The notes beneath the pieces were generated by a model. It worked only from the letters and a program-made list of their open reading frames with translations. It was not told the DNA's origin and ran no database searches. A stretch of 64,000 nucleotides of DNA, taken from contig NZ_JAOTBD010000005.1 of assembly GCF_026162625.1 (NCBI RefSeq), positions 1 through 64,000 on the forward strand. Reading direction: 5' to 3'. A program made the translations under genes and the position numbers. Positions 29,545-38,446 of this stretch are shown in pieces; the stretch's first letter is position 1; the number at the start of each line of letters is the position of its first letter. This DNA comes from Paracoccus beibuensis (lineage in GTDB: Bacteria > Pseudomonadota > Alphaproteobacteria > Rhodobacterales > Rhodobacteraceae).

Positions 29545-30366
29545 ATGTTCGACGCCGACCGGACCGAGACGCTTCTGGACGTCAACAATATCGAGGTGAT
29601 CTATAATCACGTCATCCTGGTCCTGAAGGGCGTCAGCCTGACCGTGCCCAAGGGCGGCATCACCGCGCTTCTGGGGGGCAACGGGGCGGGTAAGACGACG
29701 ACGCTGAAGGCCATCTCGAACCTGCTGGCCAGCGAGCGGGGCGAGGTGACCAAGGGCACGATCACCTACCGCGGCGAAAACGTCGCCGACCTGAACCCCG
29801 CCACGCTGGTCCAGCGCGGCGTCATCCAGGTCATGGAGGGCCGCCACTGCTTCGAGCACCTGACGGTGGAGGAGAACCTGCTGACCGGCGCCTATACCCG
29901 TCGGGATGGGTCTGCGGCGATCAAGCGCGATTTGGAGATGGTCTATGACTATTTCCCCCGCCTGCGCGAGCGCCGGAAAAGTCAGGCCGGCTATACTTCG
30001 GGTGGGGAACAGCAGATGGTCGCGATGGGCCGCGCGCTGATGTCGCGCCCCGAGATGATCCTGCTGGACGAGCCGTCGATGGGCCTGGCCCCACAGCTGG
30101 TCGAGCAGATCTTCGAGATCGTGAAGGCCGTGAACGAGGGCGAGGGCGTGACCTTCCTTCTGGCCGAGCAGAACACCAACGTGGCGCTGCGCTATGCCCA
30201 CAAGGGTTATATCCTGGAAAACGGCCGTGTGGTGATGGACGGGCCCGCTGCGCAACTGCGCGAGAATCCGGACGTCAAGGAATTCTACCTGGGCATGTCG
30301 GACGAAGGGCGAAAGTCCTTTCGTGACGTGCGCAGCTATCGCCGCCGCAAGCGCTGGCTGGCCTGA
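29545..30366 (+). CDS. LIV-type ABC importer ATPase (LivF-like)
   Basis: 273 residues. Walker A GGNGAGKTT at about residues 48-56, signature YTSGGEQQMVAMGRAL, Walker B ILLDEPSMGLAP, switch region LAEQNTNVAL. It carries about 25 extra basic residues at the C-terminus (GRKSFRDVRSYRRRKRWL) compared with short LivF proteins, a feature seen in importers linked to acyl-CoA ligases. Second ATPase of the importer. Confidence 0.94.
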   Translation: MFDADRTETLLDVNNIEVIYNHVILVLKGVSLTVPKGGITALLGGNGAGKTTTLKAISNLLASERGEVTKGTITYRGENVADLNPATLVQRGVIQVMEGRHCFEHLTVEENLLTGAYTRRDGSAAIKRDLEMVYDYFPRLRERRKSQAGYTSGGEQQMVAMGRALMSRPEMILLDEPSMGLAPQLVEQIFEIVKAVNEGEGVTFLLAEQNTNVALRYAHKGYILENGRVVMDGPAAQLRENPDVKEFYLGMSDEGRKSFRDVRSYRRRKRWLA

Positions 30367-30376
30367 GGAACGCAAC

Positions 30377-31594
30377 ATGGCTGCATTTTACGACGATCTG
30401 GAAACCCGCGACGACGATATGCGGGCCGAGGCGCTGGCCCATGCCCTGCCCGCCGCCATCTCTCGTGCCAGGACTGCCCCGGCGCTGGCGCGGCTGTTGC
30501 GCGACGTGGACCCGGCCAGCATCATCGACCGCAGCGCGCTGGCCCGGCTGCCCGTGATCCGCAAGGCCGAGCTGTCCGAGGCGCAGCGACGCTCGCCACC
30601 GTTCGGCGGCTACACGACGCGGCTGGCGACCGAATTCGACCATGTCTTCCAGAGCCCCGGCCCGATTTACGAGCCCGGCCGCCGTGACGGCGACTGGTGG
30701 CGGCTGGGGCGATTCCTGCACGCGTCGGGCGTGGGCCGTGGCGACATCGTTCAGAACTGCTTCGGCTATCACCTGACACCTGCCGGGATGATGTTCGAAT
30801 CGGGCGCGCGGGCCGTGGATGCCGCCGTCCTGCCCGCCGGCACGGGGCAGACCGAGCTGCAGGTCCGTGCCGCCGTCGATATCGGCACGACCTGCTATGC
30901 GGGCACGCCCGACTTCCTCAAGGTCATCCTGGACCGCGCCGACGAGATGGAAGAGCAGCTGTCCTTCACCCGTGCCGTCGTCGGCGGCGGCGCGCTGTTT
31001 CCGTCGCTGCGCCAGCTTTACGCCGACCGCGGGATCGTGACGCGGCAATGCTATGCGACCGCCGATCTGGGCAATATCGCCTATGAGACCGACGCGGTGG
31101 ACGGAATGGTGGTCGACGAAGGCGTCATTGTCGAGATCGTGCGTCCCGGGACCGGCGATCCGGTTCCCGATGGCGAGGTTGGCGAGGTTTTGGTGACCAC
31201 GCTGAACCCAGACTATCCTCTGGTGCGATTTGCGACAGGCGATCTGTCGGCGGTGCTGCCTGGCACCAGCCCCTGCGGCCGAACGAACATGCGGATCAAG
31301 GGCTGGATGGGGCGGGCCGACCAGACCACCAAGATCAAGGGCATGTTCGTGCGCCCCGAACAGGTCGCGGCGCTGGTCGCGCGCCACCCCGAGATCGCGC
31401 GCGCCCGCGTCATCGCCGACCGCGAGGGCGAAATGGACGTGATGACCGTGCAGCTGGAAACCATCGCGGACGGCGGCGGCTACGCGGCCTCGGTCATGGA
31501 CACGCTGAAGCTGCGCGCCGAAGTCCAGGTGGTTCCCGTCGGCAGCCTGCCCAACGACGGCAAGGTGATCGAGGACCGCCGCCGCTACGATTGA
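30377..31594 (+). CDS. phenylacetate-CoA-ligase-like protein with an atypical P-loop
   Basis: A 405-residue protein of the adenylate-forming superfamily, most like PaaK. The family core is recognisable: VVGGGALFPSLRQLYADRG, the CYATADLGNIAYET segment where PaaK has Y-G-x-(T/S)-E-x-x-G, the RFATGDLSAVLPG block, and a C-terminal GRADQTTKIKGMFVRPEQV hinge. But where PaaK has S-S-G-T-T-G-x-P-T, this protein has VFQSPGPIYEPG at residues 90-101. So ATP binding may differ or be lost. Last gene of the importer operon, 10 bases after livF. Possible roles: a second ligase, or a CoA-ester or acid-binding accessory. Confidence 0.75.
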   Translation: MAAFYDDLETRDDDMRAEALAHALPAAISRARTAPALARLLRDVDPASIIDRSALARLPVIRKAELSEAQRRSPPFGGYTTRLATEFDHVFQSPGPIYEPGRRDGDWWRLGRFLHASGVGRGDIVQNCFGYHLTPAGMMFESGARAVDAAVLPAGTGQTELQVRAAVDIGTTCYAGTPDFLKVILDRADEMEEQLSFTRAVVGGGALFPSLRQLYADRGIVTRQCYATADLGNIAYETDAVDGMVVDEGVIVEIVRPGTGDPVPDGEVGEVLVTTLNPDYPLVRFATGDLSAVLPGTSPCGRTNMRIKGWMGRADQTTKIKGMFVRPEQVAALVARHPEIARARVIADREGEMDVMTVQLETIADGGGYAASVMDTLKLRAEVQVVPVGSLPNDGKVIEDRRRYD

Positions 31595-31682
31595 ACCTCA
31601 ATGCGCGGCATTTGATCCGTTAACTTGTTTGAAACCTTAGTTTCCGCGACGTTGACGCCTGGCTGGAACAAGAGGTGTCATC

Positions 31683-32447
31683 ATGGCTGCGGGCAAGGGG
31701 TTGAACGGTCCCTCGATCATCATCAAGCGGATTGAGGTCGCAGGCGAAGGCGGCCATCACGGCGGTGCCTGGAAGGTTGCCTATGCGGACTTCGTTACCG
31801 CGATGATGGCCTTTTTCCTGCTGATGTGGCTGCTGAACGCCACGAACGAGGAACAGCGCAAGGGGCTGGCCGACTATTTCACGCCCAGCATGATCCGAAC
31901 GCCCGGGTCGGAGGGCGACGGGCAGGACAAGGGCGTGCGCCACGCGATCGAGGCGCCGCTGCCCGACAGCGAGAAAGCGGGCGACTTCGACCAGGTGGCG
32001 AAGGCCGTGCAGGACAGCCTGACCGGTACGGGCGCCGAATCGATGCAGCTGACGAACCTGCTGAAGCACGTCGTCACGCGCATGACCGATGAGGGCCTGG
32101 TGATCGAGCTGAACGACCTGACCGACGCACCGCTGTTCGTCGAGGACACGGCCCAGCCCCAGTCCGCTCTTTCCGAGTTGTCGCGCATCATCGCCAATGT
32201 CATCGGCCGCACGCGCAACCAGGTCGCGATCTCGGGCCATGTGCGCGCCTATCCCGAAACGCTGGTCTCCTCGCCCGTCTGGCCGCTGTCGGATGCCCGG
32301 GCGCATGCCCTGCGCAACCTCTTGGAAGCCGCCGACTTCGATCCGGACCGCATCCAGCGCGTCAGCGGCTATGCCGACCGCAAGAACCGCCAAGGCAATC
32401 CCATGGACCCGCGCAACAACCGGTTGGAGCTGATTTTACTGAGATAG
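31683..32447 (+). CDS. motB: flagellar motor stator protein MotB
   Basis: 254 residues. One transmembrane helix near the N-terminus contains the proton-carrying Asp36 in AYADFVTAMMAFFLLMWLL. A plug-like amphipathic segment follows, and the C-terminal OmpA-like peptidoglycan-binding domain ends in YADRKNRQGNPMDPRNNRLE. With MotA it forms the stator; motA is not in the window. A possible half CtrA site, TTAA-N7-GAAA at 31620-31634, lies upstream. Confidence 0.93.
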   Translation: MAAGKGLNGPSIIIKRIEVAGEGGHHGGAWKVAYADFVTAMMAFFLLMWLLNATNEEQRKGLADYFTPSMIRTPGSEGDGQDKGVRHAIEAPLPDSEKAGDFDQVAKAVQDSLTGTGAESMQLTNLLKHVVTRMTDEGLVIELNDLTDAPLFVEDTAQPQSALSELSRIIANVIGRTRNQVAISGHVRAYPETLVSSPVWPLSDARAHALRNLLEAADFDPDRIQRVSGYADRKNRQGNPMDPRNNRLELILLR

Positions 32448-32456
32448 CCTTGGCGA

Positions 32457-32471
32457 TTAGGCGAATCTTAA
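32457..32471 (+). promoter_or_regulatory. CtrA-like box upstream of flgE
   Basis: TTAG-N7-TTAA, one base from the CtrA consensus TTAA-N7-TTAA with exact spacing, 53 bases before the flgE start. CtrA controls flagellar genes in many Rhodobacterales, so the site is plausible, but a short motif like this can arise by chance. Confidence 0.55.
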
Positions 32472-32523
32472 GCCTTGTCGGACAGGGTGACGGACAAGAC
32501 CGAAATCAGAAAGGTGTCTGTCC

Positions 32524-33822
32524 ATGTCCATCTCCTCTGCGATGAATGCCGGCGTCGCCGGCCTGTCCGCGAACTCCTCTCGGCTCGGCACGATCTCGGA
32601 CAATATCGCGAACGCCTCGACTTTCGGCTACAAGCGCGTCGAGACGGAGTTCGACTCGATGATCGTCGGATCGGGGCGCGGATTGTACACGGCGGGCGGC
32701 GTGCGGACCTCGACGCAGCGGGTGGTCACGCAGGACGGCGCCGTCGTCACCACCACCCACCCGCTGGACCTTGCGATGACCGGGCGGGGCATGCTGCCGG
32801 TCACCACCCTGGCCAATGTCACCGCAGGTGGCGATGCGGAACTGCTGATGACGCGCACCGGGTCGTTCCGGCCGGATGCCAATGGCATCCTGCGCACCGA
32901 AAGCGGTCTGGTCCTGATGGGATGGCCGACGGCATCGGACGGCAGCATGCCGCTGGTTCCCCGTGACACCCCCGGCGCGCTGCAGCCCATCAAGGTCGAG
33001 ACGAACCGCCCCGTCGGCGATCCGACCACCCGGGTGCAGATCGGCGCCAACCTGCCCGCGACCGAGACGGCGACAGCGGCCGACGGCACGTCGATCCCGG
33101 TCAAGATCGAATACTTCGGCAATCTCGGCACCTCGGAATCGCTGGATGTCACCTTCACCCCCGTCGTCGGTGGGGCCGGGATGTCGAACGAATGGCAGGT
33201 CCAGATCCGCGACACGGCCTCGGGCGGGGCGGTCGTCGGCACGTTCAACGTCGTCTTCGACGACACGCAGGCGCTTGGCGGCAGCATTGCGACCGTCACG
33301 CCGGGCGCTGGAACCAGCTATGATGCCGCCACGGGAACGATCCCACTGACCGTCGGCGGGGGCGAGCTGGAGCTGTTCATCGGCAGCCCCGGCGGCTTTA
33401 CCGGCCTGAAGCAGCTTGCCGCGCCCTTCTCGCCATCGGGGATCACACGCAACGGTTCGCCCGCAGGCCAACTCGTCAGCGTCGAGATCGACAATGCGGG
33501 TCTGGTCAACGCCACCTATGACACGGGCTTTATCAAGACGCTCTTTCGCGTGCCGGTCGTTGACGTGTCGAACCCGAACGGGCTCATTGCGACCGAGGGG
33601 CAGGCCTTCAAGCCGTCGCGCGAATCGGGCAGCTTCTACCTGTGGGACGCCGGATCGGGCCCGACGGGCGATATCGCCGCCTATGCGCGCGAGGCCTCGA
33701 CCACCGACATCGCGCAAGAGCTGACGCACCTGATCACCACCCAACGCGCCTATTCCTCGAACGCGAAGATCATCCAAACGGTCGACGAGATGTTGCAGGA
33801 AACCACCAACATTAAGCGCTGA
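32524..33822 (+). CDS. flgE: flagellar hook protein FlgE
   Basis: 432 residues. N-terminal rod-hook motif NSSRLGTISDNIANASTFGY, then a typical variable middle; C-terminal motif TDIAQELTHLITTQRAYSSN with NAKIIQTVDEMLQE. Both ends form the D0 helices that build the hook. Length is in the normal range. First of a flgE-flgK-flgL-flgI operon. Confidence 0.94.
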   Translation: MSISSAMNAGVAGLSANSSRLGTISDNIANASTFGYKRVETEFDSMIVGSGRGLYTAGGVRTSTQRVVTQDGAVVTTTHPLDLAMTGRGMLPVTTLANVTAGGDAELLMTRTGSFRPDANGILRTESGLVLMGWPTASDGSMPLVPRDTPGALQPIKVETNRPVGDPTTRVQIGANLPATETATAADGTSIPVKIEYFGNLGTSESLDVTFTPVVGGAGMSNEWQVQIRDTASGGAVVGTFNVVFDDTQALGGSIATVTPGAGTSYDAATGTIPLTVGGGELELFIGSPGGFTGLKQLAAPFSPSGITRNGSPAGQLVSVEIDNAGLVNATYDTGFIKTLFRVPVVDVSNPNGLIATEGQAFKPSRESGSFYLWDAGSGPTGDIAAYAREASTTDIAQELTHLITTQRAYSSNAKIIQTVDEMLQETTNIKR

Positions 33823-33859
33823 CCGGCCGGCGCGCCGCCGCATCCTCAGGAGGCATCAC

Positions 33860-35299
33860 ATGAGCATTGCCAACGCCATATCGAACGCGATGTCCGGACT
33901 TGTCGCGACAGCCCGTGGGACCGAGACCGTCGCGGCGAACCTAGCCAACGTCATGACGCCCGGCTATGCCCGGAGAGAGCTGGCGATCGGCCCCCAGCTG
34001 GCCGGCGGCGGCGTGCACATCAACGGCATCACGCGCATCGTGAACGCGAGCCTGCTATCGGAATCGCGCCTGGCGACCTCGGCTGTCGGCGACATCTCGA
34101 ACAGGGCGGCGTTCTTTCGCCGGATGGAGGGCGTCGTCGGCCTGCCCGGAGAGGATGGCGCCCTGTCGACGGCGCTGACCAATTTCCGCAACGCGCTGGG
34201 ATCGGCAGCCACGCGCCCCGACGACGAGATCCGCCTGACTGAGGTGGTCAACGCCGCCTCTGCCTTGACCTCGCGCCTGAACTCCGCGTCCGATGCGGTT
34301 CAGGCCGCGCGGGGAACGGCGCAGCAGGCCATTGCGTCAGACGTCGCGATCCTGAACGCCTCGCTGGAGCGGGTCGCCCATCTCAACGCGCGGATCTCGA
34401 TCCTCGACGCGGACGGGAAGGATGCGTCGCCCCTGCTGGACGAACGCCAGCAGGTCATAGACCGCATCGCGGAGATCGTTCCCGTGCAAGAGGTGGCGCG
34501 GGATCGCAACAAGGTGGCATTGTTCACCTCCGAGGGCGCGGTCCTGCTGGACGGCAGCGTTCCCGCGAAGATCGGGTTTCAGGGCGCCCAGCAGGTGACG
34601 GTCGACCAGACGGTCGGCGCACCGCTCAACCTCCTGACGCTGAACGGTACCGCTTTGACGTCAGGCCAGATGCGGCTGGTTGGCGGCGGATCCTTGGCGG
34701 CGAATTTCGCCATTCGTGACGAGCTGGCGCCGCAACTGCAGCAGGAGCTGGACGCCCTGGCCTTTGATCTTCACCAGCGCCTTGCAACGGCCGACCCGAC
34801 GTTGGGTGCGGCTGATGCGGGGCTCTTTACCGATAACGGCGCCCGGGCGACCCCGGCGGACGTCGCCGGCCTGGCGGGACGTCTTGCGCTGAACGCTTCG
34901 GCCGATCCGGCGCAGGGCGGTGCGGCCTGGCGCGTGCGTGCGGGCCTGCAGGCCGCATCGGGCGACCCGGTGGGCCAGACTGCCGTTCTGAACAGCCTGG
35001 CCGGCTCGCTCGACGCCGTTGCCCCGGTGCCGGCAGGCACAGGTGCCGAGGGCGAGGGCACGCTCATGAGCCGGTTCAGCACCGTCGAATCCCGCGTTGT
35101 CACCCTCCGGGTCGGGGCCGAGGGCGATCTCGCGATCCGCAGCAGCCGCCTCTCGACGATCTCGTCCAGCCTGATGGGGGAAGGGGTCGACAGCGATGCC
35201 GAGATGCAGCGCCTGCTGCAGTACGAACAGTCCTATGCCGCCAACGCGCGCGTGTTGCGCGCGGTCGACGAAATGATCAACCAGATCCTGGGGATGTAA
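33860..35299 (+). CDS. flgK: flagellar hook-associated protein 1, FlgK
   Basis: 479 residues. The N-terminus TARGTETVAANLANVMTPGYARRE and the C-terminal LLQYEQSYAANARVLRAVDE are FlgK marks. Middle region is Ala-rich with a predicted coiled helix around 140-190. Joins hook and filament. 37 bases after flgE, with AGGAGGCATC before the ATG. Confidence 0.92.
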   Translation: MSIANAISNAMSGLVATARGTETVAANLANVMTPGYARRELAIGPQLAGGGVHINGITRIVNASLLSESRLATSAVGDISNRAAFFRRMEGVVGLPGEDGALSTALTNFRNALGSAATRPDDEIRLTEVVNAASALTSRLNSASDAVQAARGTAQQAIASDVAILNASLERVAHLNARISILDADGKDASPLLDERQQVIDRIAEIVPVQEVARDRNKVALFTSEGAVLLDGSVPAKIGFQGAQQVTVDQTVGAPLNLLTLNGTALTSGQMRLVGGGSLAANFAIRDELAPQLQQELDALAFDLHQRLATADPTLGAADAGLFTDNGARATPADVAGLAGRLALNASADPAQGGAAWRVRAGLQAASGDPVGQTAVLNSLAGSLDAVAPVPAGTGAEGEGTLMSRFSTVESRVVTLRVGAEGDLAIRSSRLSTISSSLMGEGVDSDAEMQRLLQYEQSYAANARVLRAVDEMINQILGM

Positions 35300-35302
35300 G
35301 CC

Positions 35303-36313
35303 GTGACGTTGAACAGTATCAGTGACCAAGCCAGGGCCTATGCGCTGCAAGTCGCGTCCCACCGGATCAAGACGACGCTGAACACGCTGACCGCCGAGGT
35401 TGCCTCCGGCGAGGTTGCCGATGTGGGGCTGCGGTTGCAGGGCAATACCCGGACTCTGGGCGATATCGAGGGGCGCATCTCGACCATCCAGCAGTTCCAG
35501 CGCAACGGCGCCGAAGCGGCGCATCAGCTGGAAGCGATGCAGAACCTGTTCGAGGGCGTCAGGAAGAACACGACGGACCTTGGCCTCTCACTGGGAACCG
35601 ACCCGTTCATCGGCAACAACGTGACGGCCCGCACCACCGAGGCGTCCGCCGCCTTCGAGACCGTGATCCAGCGGCTGAACGGAGCCGACAGCAATCGCTT
35701 CCTGCTGTCGGGCGACGCAAGCACCACGGCGCCCTTGTCGCCGGCATCCGAAATCCTGGATGCGTTGCAGGTCGCGACTGCCGGAGCCACGACCGCTGAC
35801 GATGTTTTTCAGGTTGTCTCCGACTGGTTCGACGCTCCGGTCGGCGGGGGCGGGTTCCTGGATGCCGCCTATCACGGCACCGTCGGCACGATCCAGCGGA
35901 TCGCGGTCAGCGAGACCATCACGATCGGCATCGACACCACGGCTGCGGCGCCGGCCGTTCGTGATCTGCTCAAGGGTCTTGCCTCGGCCGCGCTTCTCGA
36001 CCGGGGTGTCCTTGCCGGGCAGCCCGATGAACAGGGGCAACTGCTGGAACAGGGCGGGCTGCAGATGATGGCGGCCGATTCGCGGTTGCTGAACGAGATG
36101 AGCCGTATCGGGATGAACCAGCAGTCGGCCGAACGGGCGCGGACGGGGAACGCCTCGGCCCTGGCCACGCTGACCGTGGCGCGAAACGAGATCCGGAGTG
36201 CCGATCCGTTCGAGACTGCGGCGGCGCTGAAGGAAGTCCAGGCGCAGCTTGAATCGCTCTATACGGTCACGGCGCGCCTGTCGAACCTCAAGCTGGTGGA
36301 TTACCTGCGGTGA
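35303..36313 (+). CDS. flgL: flagellar hook-associated protein 3, FlgL
   Basis: 336 residues from a GTG start three bases after the flgK stop. Flagellin-like ends: helical N-terminus (LNSISDQARAYALQVASHRI) and C-terminal ALKEVQAQLESLYTVTARLS. Together with FlgK it forms the hook-filament junction. Its stop overlaps the flgI start. Confidence 0.88.
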   Translation: MTLNSISDQARAYALQVASHRIKTTLNTLTAEVASGEVADVGLRLQGNTRTLGDIEGRISTIQQFQRNGAEAAHQLEAMQNLFEGVRKNTTDLGLSLGTDPFIGNNVTARTTEASAAFETVIQRLNGADSNRFLLSGDASTTAPLSPASEILDALQVATAGATTADDVFQVVSDWFDAPVGGGGFLDAAYHGTVGTIQRIAVSETITIGIDTTAAAPAVRDLLKGLASAALLDRGVLAGQPDEQGQLLEQGGLQMMAADSRLLNEMSRIGMNQQSAERARTGNASALATLTVARNEIRSADPFETAAALKEVQAQLESLYTVTARLSNLKLVDYLR

Positions 36314-37413
36314 AGAAGCTCATTTCAGCCCTGATCGTCTGGATCGCCTGTGCCGCAGCCGCCATCGCCGTGCCGGTACGCATCAAGGACCTTGCCGACT
36401 TCGACGGCGTCCGCGGCAACGACCTTGTCGGCTATGGCCTGGTCGTCGGCCTCGATGGAACGGGCGACGGGATGCGCAACGCCCCCTTCACCGAGGAGAT
36501 GCTGGCCGGCCTTCTTGAACGCCTTGGCGTCAACGTCACAGATGACGCCCTGAGGTCGAAGAACGTCGCGGCGGTGATTGTCACGGCCGCGCTTCCGCCC
36601 TTCGCGCGATCCGGCAGCCGGATCGACGTGAACGTGTCCGCCATCGGCGATGCCAAGAGCCTGCTGGGCGGAACGCTTGTCATGACGCCGATGAAGGCGG
36701 CGGACGGCAACATCTATGCCGTGGCCCAAGGCTCGATCATCGCAGGCGGCGCGTCGGCCGAAGGCGATGCCGCGCGCGTTGTGGAGGGTGTGCCGACGAC
36801 CGGCAGCATCCCCGTAGGCGCGCGGGTCGAACGCGAGGTCGAATTCGACTTCGCCGGCATCGACAACATCCGGATCGCGCTGCGCAATGCCGACTTCACC
36901 ACCGCCACGCGGGTCGAGGATGCGATCAATCGCGACTTCGACCGCCAGCTGGCGGTCACCCTGGACAGCGGTACGGTTGTCGTCGATTTTCGCAACCTCG
37001 GCGACGTGAACCCCGCCCGCGTCGTCGGCCGCATCGAGAACCTTCTGATCGAGCCGGAGGACCGCGCCAAGGTCGTGATCGACCACAAGTCCGGCACGAT
37101 CGTGGTGGGCGAACGCGTCCGGATCTCTCGGGTGGCCGTGTCGCAGGGCAACCTGACGCTGCGGGTCAGCGAAGCTCCGATCGTGTCTCAGCCCAACCCG
37201 TTCGCGCAAGGCGAGACGGTGACAGTTCCGCGCACTGCGGCCGAACTGCGGCAGGAGCCCGGCATCGGCTTTGTCGAGGTCGCAGGAGAGACGAACCTCA
37301 GCGATCTGGTCGACGGGTTGAACGCCTTGGGCGTCAGACCCCGAGACATGATCGACATCCTGAAGTCGATCCATTCGGCCGGCGCGCTGCACGCCGACCT
37401 GATCATCGATTAG
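36310..37413 (+). CDS. flgI: flagellar P-ring protein FlgI
   Basis: 367 residues from GTG 36310. Sec signal peptide (KKLISALIVWIACAAAAIAV). P-ring motifs RIKDLADFDGVRGNDLVGYG, LVVGLDGTGDG, VAAVIVTAALPPFARSGSRI and, near the end, LSDLVDGLNALGVRPRDMID. Builds the periplasmic ring around the rod. Its last 11 bases overlap the tail of the convergent glycosyltransferase gene. Confidence 0.96.
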   Translation: MKKLISALIVWIACAAAAIAVPVRIKDLADFDGVRGNDLVGYGLVVGLDGTGDGMRNAPFTEEMLAGLLERLGVNVTDDALRSKNVAAVIVTAALPPFARSGSRIDVNVSAIGDAKSLLGGTLVMTPMKAADGNIYAVAQGSIIAGGASAEGDAARVVEGVPTTGSIPVGARVEREVEFDFAGIDNIRIALRNADFTTATRVEDAINRDFDRQLAVTLDSGTVVVDFRNLGDVNPARVVGRIENLLIEPEDRAKVVIDHKSGTIVVGERVRISRVAVSQGNLTLRVSEAPIVSQPNPFAQGETVTVPRTAAELRQEPGIGFVEVAGETNLSDLVDGLNALGVRPRDMIDILKSIHSAGALHADLIID

Positions 37414-38359
37414 CGGGCGAACCCGACCGTTCCCGCAGCGCCCCGCTGAGCGCTGACATTGCCAGGGCCGCCGTCGCGGCTCTGGTCTGCCTGTAAAAGC
37501 CACCCCGGCGCATGGCCCGCAAGGCGTGCGGGCCGGACGCGTGCAGCATGATCTCCAACTGTTCCAGAACCCGGCGGCTTTCCACCGGCATCAGCGGCAC
37601 CAGCGGGGCCAGGCTGGCTTGGTTGGCGCGCATCCAGCTTCCGAACTCTCCGGCCAAGAGCTGGCGAAGACGTGCGGCAAGGGCAGGCAGCGTATCGTTG
37701 CGGCCTACCTCGCTGCGGTCATGCTGACGATAGAGCAGCACCGGCTGGTGATCGTGGATCAGGCTGGCGCCGAAGGCCGCGGTGACCTGGTAGGCCCACC
37801 AGTCGTGGGACAGGATACCGGCCCGTTTGGCATGGGGCAGTGCCTGCCGCAGCAGGTCGACCGCGACGGGATTGAAGACCGAAGCGTTTCCCGCCATCAC
37901 GGCCTGCACAAGCGCGTTGCGCAGACCCAGGGGGCGCAGGAAGCGGCGCGATGGCGCCAGCGGACGGAGTGCACTGTCGGTGATGATCGTGCGCGCAGCG
38001 TAGTGGGCCGGGCCGGCGCAGGGCGCGAGGGCAGTGACGGCGCGCTGTAGCTTTTCGGGAAGCCACAGGTCGTCCTGGTCGCAAAATGCCGCCATGGCGC
38101 CGTCGGGGACGCGTTCCAGCAGCGACAGGAAGTTGTATGTCGCCCCCGCTCCCGGGCCGGACACCCGGGTGACGCGACCGGCCGGCATCCGTTTCGCGAA
38201 GTCGTCGACGATCTGCACCGTCCCGTCGGTCGAGCCGTCGTCCGAGACGATCAGCGACCAATCCTCGTGCGTCTGCTTCGCCAGGCTGTCCAGCTGCACA
38301 GGCAGATGCGGTGCGCCCTGGAAGGTCGCCAGAAGGATCACGACATGGGAAGGCGGCAT
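37403..38359 (-). CDS. family 2 glycosyltransferase inside the flagellar cluster
   Basis: 318 residues. N-terminal GT-A core: VVILLATFQGAPHLPVQLDS, the SDDGSTDGT nucleotide-sugar loop, and the D-x-D-like AFCDQDDLWLPEKL. The pattern matches rhamnosyl- or galactosyl-type GT2 enzymes. ATG 38359 is chosen; an in-frame GTG lies at 38395. Convergent with flgI, overlapping it by 11 bases, and downstream of the terminator that closes the fliL operon. Its position suggests a surface-glycan or flagellum-linked role, but it could simply be an insertion. Confidence 0.85.
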   Translation of the reverse strand: MPPSHVVILLATFQGAPHLPVQLDSLAKQTHEDWSLIVSDDGSTDGTVQIVDDFAKRMPAGRVTRVSGPGAGATYNFLSLLERVPDGAMAAFCDQDDLWLPEKLQRAVTALAPCAGPAHYAARTIITDSALRPLAPSRRFLRPLGLRNALVQAVMAGNASVFNPVAVDLLRQALPHAKRAGILSHDWWAYQVTAAFGASLIHDHQPVLLYRQHDRSEVGRNDTLPALAARLRQLLAGEFGSWMRANQASLAPLVPLMPVESRRVLEQLEIMLHASGPHALRAMRRGGFYRQTRAATAALAMSALSGALRERSGSPANR

Positions 38360-38383
38360 CGGAACCTCGGGATGAACGACGAA

Positions 38384-38403
38384 AGCCGGGGTCACCCCCG
38401 GCT
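38384..38403 (-). terminator. terminator of the flgB-to-fliL operon
   Basis: Stem AGCCGGGG / CCCCGGCT with a 4-base loop, followed on the minus strand by TTTCGTCG. It lies about 45 bases after the FliL-like stop and before the GT2 start. Confidence 0.7.
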
Positions 38404-38446
38404 CCGACCGCCTGTTTCCCTTGTCGCGCCGCGTGACGCAAGCCGT

